DNA of 35,194 bases from an uncultured Gluconobacter sp. (GTDB lineage: Bacteria > Pseudomonadota > Alphaproteobacteria > Acetobacterales > Acetobacteraceae). Below are positions 32,951 through 35,194 of the stretch, one piece after another. The stretch spans positions 1 to 35,194 of the forward strand of contig CALFLO010000120.1 in assembly GCA_937880175.1 (NCBI GenBank), in the 5' to 3' direction. Position 1 is the first letter of the stretch; every line of letters begins with the position of its first letter. Below the pieces are notes generated by a model that was not told the origin of the DNA, did not search any database, and saw only the letters and a program-made list of their open reading frames with translations. Both the position numbers and the translations under genes were made by a program.

Positions 32951-33035
32951 GTGCACCCTATTACAGGCACCAAACCTGCCGACAAGAGTAACAAGCCTGT
33001 TGCACCTGAACCAAGGCTGGCGCATTGATCGGCGT

Positions 33036-34394
33036 ATGGCCGATCCTGCTGCAAACGTGCTCCGCCTGCACGATACCCATCTTCGCGACAAGCGACCGTT
33101 CACGCCCCTCGATCCCACGAATGTGCGCGTCTATTTCTGTGGACCGACCGTCTATGACCGCGCGCATTTAGGCAATCTGCGCGCCATGATGTGCGCGGAT
33201 ATCCTCATCCGTCTGCTGCGGACGCTCTATCCGCGCGTGACCTATGTCCGCAACGTCACCGACGTGGACGACAAGATCAACGCGCGCGCGAAGGAAAACG
33301 GGGAGGATATTTCCGCCCTGACCGAGCGCACGACGCAGGCCTTTCATGAAGATCTCGCGTCACTCTTTATCCTGCCGCCCGATATCGAACCCCGCGCGAC
33401 CCATCATATCGACGACATGCTAGAAATGATCGGGCGTCTGGTCGAGAACGGCCATGCCTATGTGGCCGAGGGGCATGTGCTGTTCGCAGTGCGCAATTTC
33501 CCGTCCTATGGCACGCTCTCCGGACGGTCGCTCGATGATATGATCGCGGGTGCGCGCGTTGAAGTCGCACCCTACAAGCGCGATCCGGGAGATTTCGTGC
33601 TGTGGAAGCCGTCCGAGCCGGATCTGCCGGGCTGGGACAGTCCCTATGGGCGTGGACGTCCGGGCTGGCATATCGAATGCTCGGCCATGTCACACCGTTA
33701 TCTGGGCGAGAGCTTCGACATTCACGGCGGCGGGGACGATCTGCTGTTCCCGCATCATGAGAACGAACGCGCGCAGTCCATGTGCTGCTACCCGCACGGC
33801 AAGTTCGCCACGCACTGGGTCCATAACGGGATGCTGCTGTCGAACGGCGAGAAAATGTCGAAATCGCTCGGCAATTTCTTCACCATCCGCGAAGTGCTGG
33901 ACCGCTCGCCGGCCGAGCCGCTGCGCCTGCTGTATCTGGGCGCGCATTACCGCTCCACGCTGGATTTCAGCTGGGAGAAGCTGGACGAAGCACGCCGGGT
34001 TCTGGATCGACTATACCGAGCGCTTGAACGCGGAGACGCGCAAGCCGGTGCCGCCGTTCCCGCCCCAGTCATGGACGCGCTGTGCGATGATCTGAACACA
34101 CCGCTGGCCATTGCTGCCCTGCATCCGCTGGCGGATGCCGCCATGCAGAGCGATCAGGACGCGGCGTCAGGTCTGCTGGCGGCTGGCAAGATGCTGGGCC
34201 TGTTCAATGTCACACCTGCCGAGTGGTTCCAGTCCGGTGTTGATGCGGGTGCCATTGAAAAACTGATTGAAGAGCGTCTTGCCGCCCGCAAATCCCGCGA
34301 TTTCGCCCGTGCCGATGCCATCCGTGCGCAGCTTGCGGCCGATGGCATCACCCTTGAAGACGGCCCTGGTGGCACAACATGGCGGAAGGCGTAA
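33036..34394 (+). CDS. cysS: Cysteinyl-tRNA synthetase
   Basis: Charges tRNA-Cys. The 452-aa class I enzyme has the zinc/active-site C35 in YFCGPTVYDRAHLGNLR (HLGN is the HIGH motif). It also has GWHIECSAMS, HHENERAQS and the KMSKS loop near residue 273 (EKMSKSLGNFF). The C-terminal helical anticodon region is complete. The ATG at 33036 gives MADPAANVLRLHDTH; the upstream ATG at 32949 would overlap the MATE start and has no support. It is followed two bases later by trmJ, so the two tRNA genes are probably one operon. Confidence 0.97.
   Translation: MADPAANVLRLHDTHLRDKRPFTPLDPTNVRVYFCGPTVYDRAHLGNLRAMMCADILIRLLRTLYPRVTYVRNVTDVDDKINARAKENGEDISALTERTTQAFHEDLASLFILPPDIEPRATHHIDDMLEMIGRLVENGHAYVAEGHVLFAVRNFPSYGTLSGRSLDDMIAGARVEVAPYKRDPGDFVLWKPSEPDLPGWDSPYGRGRPGWHIECSAMSHRYLGESFDIHGGGDDLLFPHHENERAQSMCCYPHGKFATHWVHNGMLLSNGEKMSKSLGNFFTIREVLDRSPAEPLRLLYLGAHYRSTLDFSWEKLDEARRVLDRLYRALERGDAQAGAAVPAPVMDALCDDLNTPLAIAALHPLADAAMQSDQDAASGLLAAGKMLGLFNVTPAEWFQSGVDAGAIEKLIEERLAARKSRDFARADAIRAQLAADGITLEDGPGGTTWRKA
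34384..34389 (+). promoter_or_regulatory. Ribosome binding site deciding the trmJ start
   Basis: GGAAGG lies 7 bases before the ATG at 34397 and inside the cysS end. It favours MTGRDGGANIG over the in-frame ATG at 34379. Confidence 0.55.
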
Positions 34395-34396
34395 CC

Positions 34397-35173
34397 ATGA
34401 CCGGACGTGACGGCGGGGCAAATATTGGCCCCCTTGGTGATTTCGATCCGGTCGTGATCCTGGTGCGCCCGCAGCTTGCCGAGAATATCGGCACGACCGC
34501 GCGCGCCATGGCGAATGGCGGCCTGTTCCATCTGCGCATCGTGGCCCCGCGTGACGGCTGGCCTCAGGAACGGGCTTGGTATGCCTCTTCTGGAGCGGAC
34601 CGGATTCTGGATGCAGCTCAGGTGTTCGAGACCGTGGACGACGCGGTCGCCGATCTGCACCGCATTTTCGCAACATGTCCGCGCCCGCGCCATGTGGTTA
34701 AGCCGGTCATGACCGCGCGCGGTGCTGCTGCCGAACTGAGGGTCGCGTCCAACCGTGGCCTGCGCACCGGTATCCTGTTCGGCCCCGAACGCGCCGGACT
34801 GGACAACGAGGACATGGCCCGCGCCGATACGCTGGTCCGTTATCCACTCAACCCGAAATTCATGTCGCTGAACCTCGCACAGGCCGTGCTCATCATGGCC
34901 TATGAGTGGTTCCTGACCGAAGACATGACGCCGCCGCGCGAACTCATGACCAATGAGACGCATGTGGCGACGAAAGGGGAGATGGAGAATTTCATGTCCC
35001 ATCTCATCCGCGATCTGGATGAGACCAATTTCCTCAGAAATGAGCAGAAACGCCCCGGAATGGTGCGGAACCTGCGTCATTTCTTCACCCGAGGCGAAGT
35101 GACGGAACAGGAGCTTCGCACCCTTCACGGCGTTGTCAGCGAACTGAGCAGCGCCCGCAGGAACAGGAGCTGA
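34397..35173 (+). CDS. trmJ: tRNA (cytidine/uridine-2'-O) methyltransferase TrmJ
   Basis: SPOUT-family methyltransferase that 2'-O-methylates position 32 of tRNA. The 258-aa protein has motif 1 VVILVRPQLAENIGTTARAM (N and R of the substrate site) and the SAM-binding trefoil knot ILFGPERAGLDNED and YPLNPKFMSLNLAQAVLIMAY. The C-terminal region (NFMSHLIRDLDETNFL onward) is the TrmJ-specific extension. It lies two bases after cysS, and a further gene begins inside its last codons. TrmJ is favoured over TrmL (position 34) by length and the C-terminal extension. Confidence 0.9.
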   Translation: MTGRDGGANIGPLGDFDPVVILVRPQLAENIGTTARAMANGGLFHLRIVAPRDGWPQERAWYASSGADRILDAAQVFETVDDAVADLHRIFATCPRPRHVVKPVMTARGAAAELRVASNRGLRTGILFGPERAGLDNEDMARADTLVRYPLNPKFMSLNLAQAVLIMAYEWFLTEDMTPPRELMTNETHVATKGEMENFMSHLIRDLDETNFLRNEQKRPGMVRNLRHFFTRGEVTEQELRTLHGVVSELSSARRNRS

Positions 35174-35177
35174 CCCC

Positions 35178-35194
35178 ATGATCCACTGGCGCCA
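35178..35194 (+). CDS. Start of a further gene, cut by the window end
   Basis: An ATG at 35178 (MIHWR) follows the trmJ stop by four bases, with AGGAG (35165-35169) 8 bases before it. It would be a third gene in the cysS-trmJ unit. Five codons are too few to identify it. Confidence 0.45.

Overview
This window is a block of ordinary chromosome from a GC-rich alphaproteobacterium. The mix of genes suggests an acetic acid bacterium (Acetobacteraceae), perhaps Gluconobacter or a close relative. The clues are a fused shikimate kinase/3-dehydroquinate synthase, an rpoZ-rsh pair, a GNAT-MutT fusion, a TonB receptor with a His/Ala-rich leader and an SMP-30 lactonase. This placement is inferred from gene content; no 16S rRNA or other taxonomic marker is present. 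I saw no rRNA, tRNA, insertion sequence, prophage or CRISPR array. About 33 genes sit tightly on both strands, and several convergent pairs are separated by a strong hairpin terminator.

Layout, left to right. 1-1322 (-): rpoZ then rsh (ppGpp synthetase/hydrolase), with rsh cut by the window edge. 1524-2692 (+): a NYN-domain nuclease-like gene overlapping a degenerate uracil-DNA-glycosylase-like gene. 2710-4274 (-): msrP-msrQ periplasmic methionine sulfoxide reductase. 4355-5904 (+): a beta-hydroxyacid dehydrogenase and iron superoxide dismutase. 5991-6335 (-): yajC, divergent from 6453-8384 (+), an AAA+ DUF815 ATPase, a secreted DUF6624-like protein and a small membrane protein. 8430-10844 (-): a TonB-dependent receptor, divergent from a Rieske oxygenase and a GNAT-MutT fusion (11099-13277, +). 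That fusion collides stop-to-stop with an SMP-30 lactonase gene (13274-14164, -).

14264-15034 (+): a molybdopterin-binding CinA-like domain protein. 15082-17458 (-): accA, xerD and a Pro/Ala-rich membrane protein. 17519-24904 (+): aroKB, an OmpA-type porin with a long structured leader, gtrA, alaS and a beta-carbonic anhydrase. 24922-27718 (+): a secreted endonuclease/phosphatase-fold enzyme and a translationally coupled Nudix-mtnK pair. 27757-30703 (-): prfC, a secreted unknown protein and rpsD. 31069-31539 (+): a BON-LysM protein of Kbp type. 31553-32950 (-): a MATE exporter. 33036-35173 (+): cysS-trmJ, followed by the start of another gene.

Most of the content is housekeeping: stringent response, translation (alaS, cysS, prfC, rpsD, trmJ), fatty-acid and aromatic precursor synthesis, chromosome dimer resolution, oxidative repair (msrPQ, sodB, mutT domain) and envelope. 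The parts least explained by known biology are the NYN/UDG-like pair, the Nudix-mtnK pair without mtnA, the Rieske oxygenase subfamily with compressed iron-ligand spacing, the DUF815/DUF6624/membrane trio, and the inverted repeats upstream of alaS and of the carbonic anhydrase gene.
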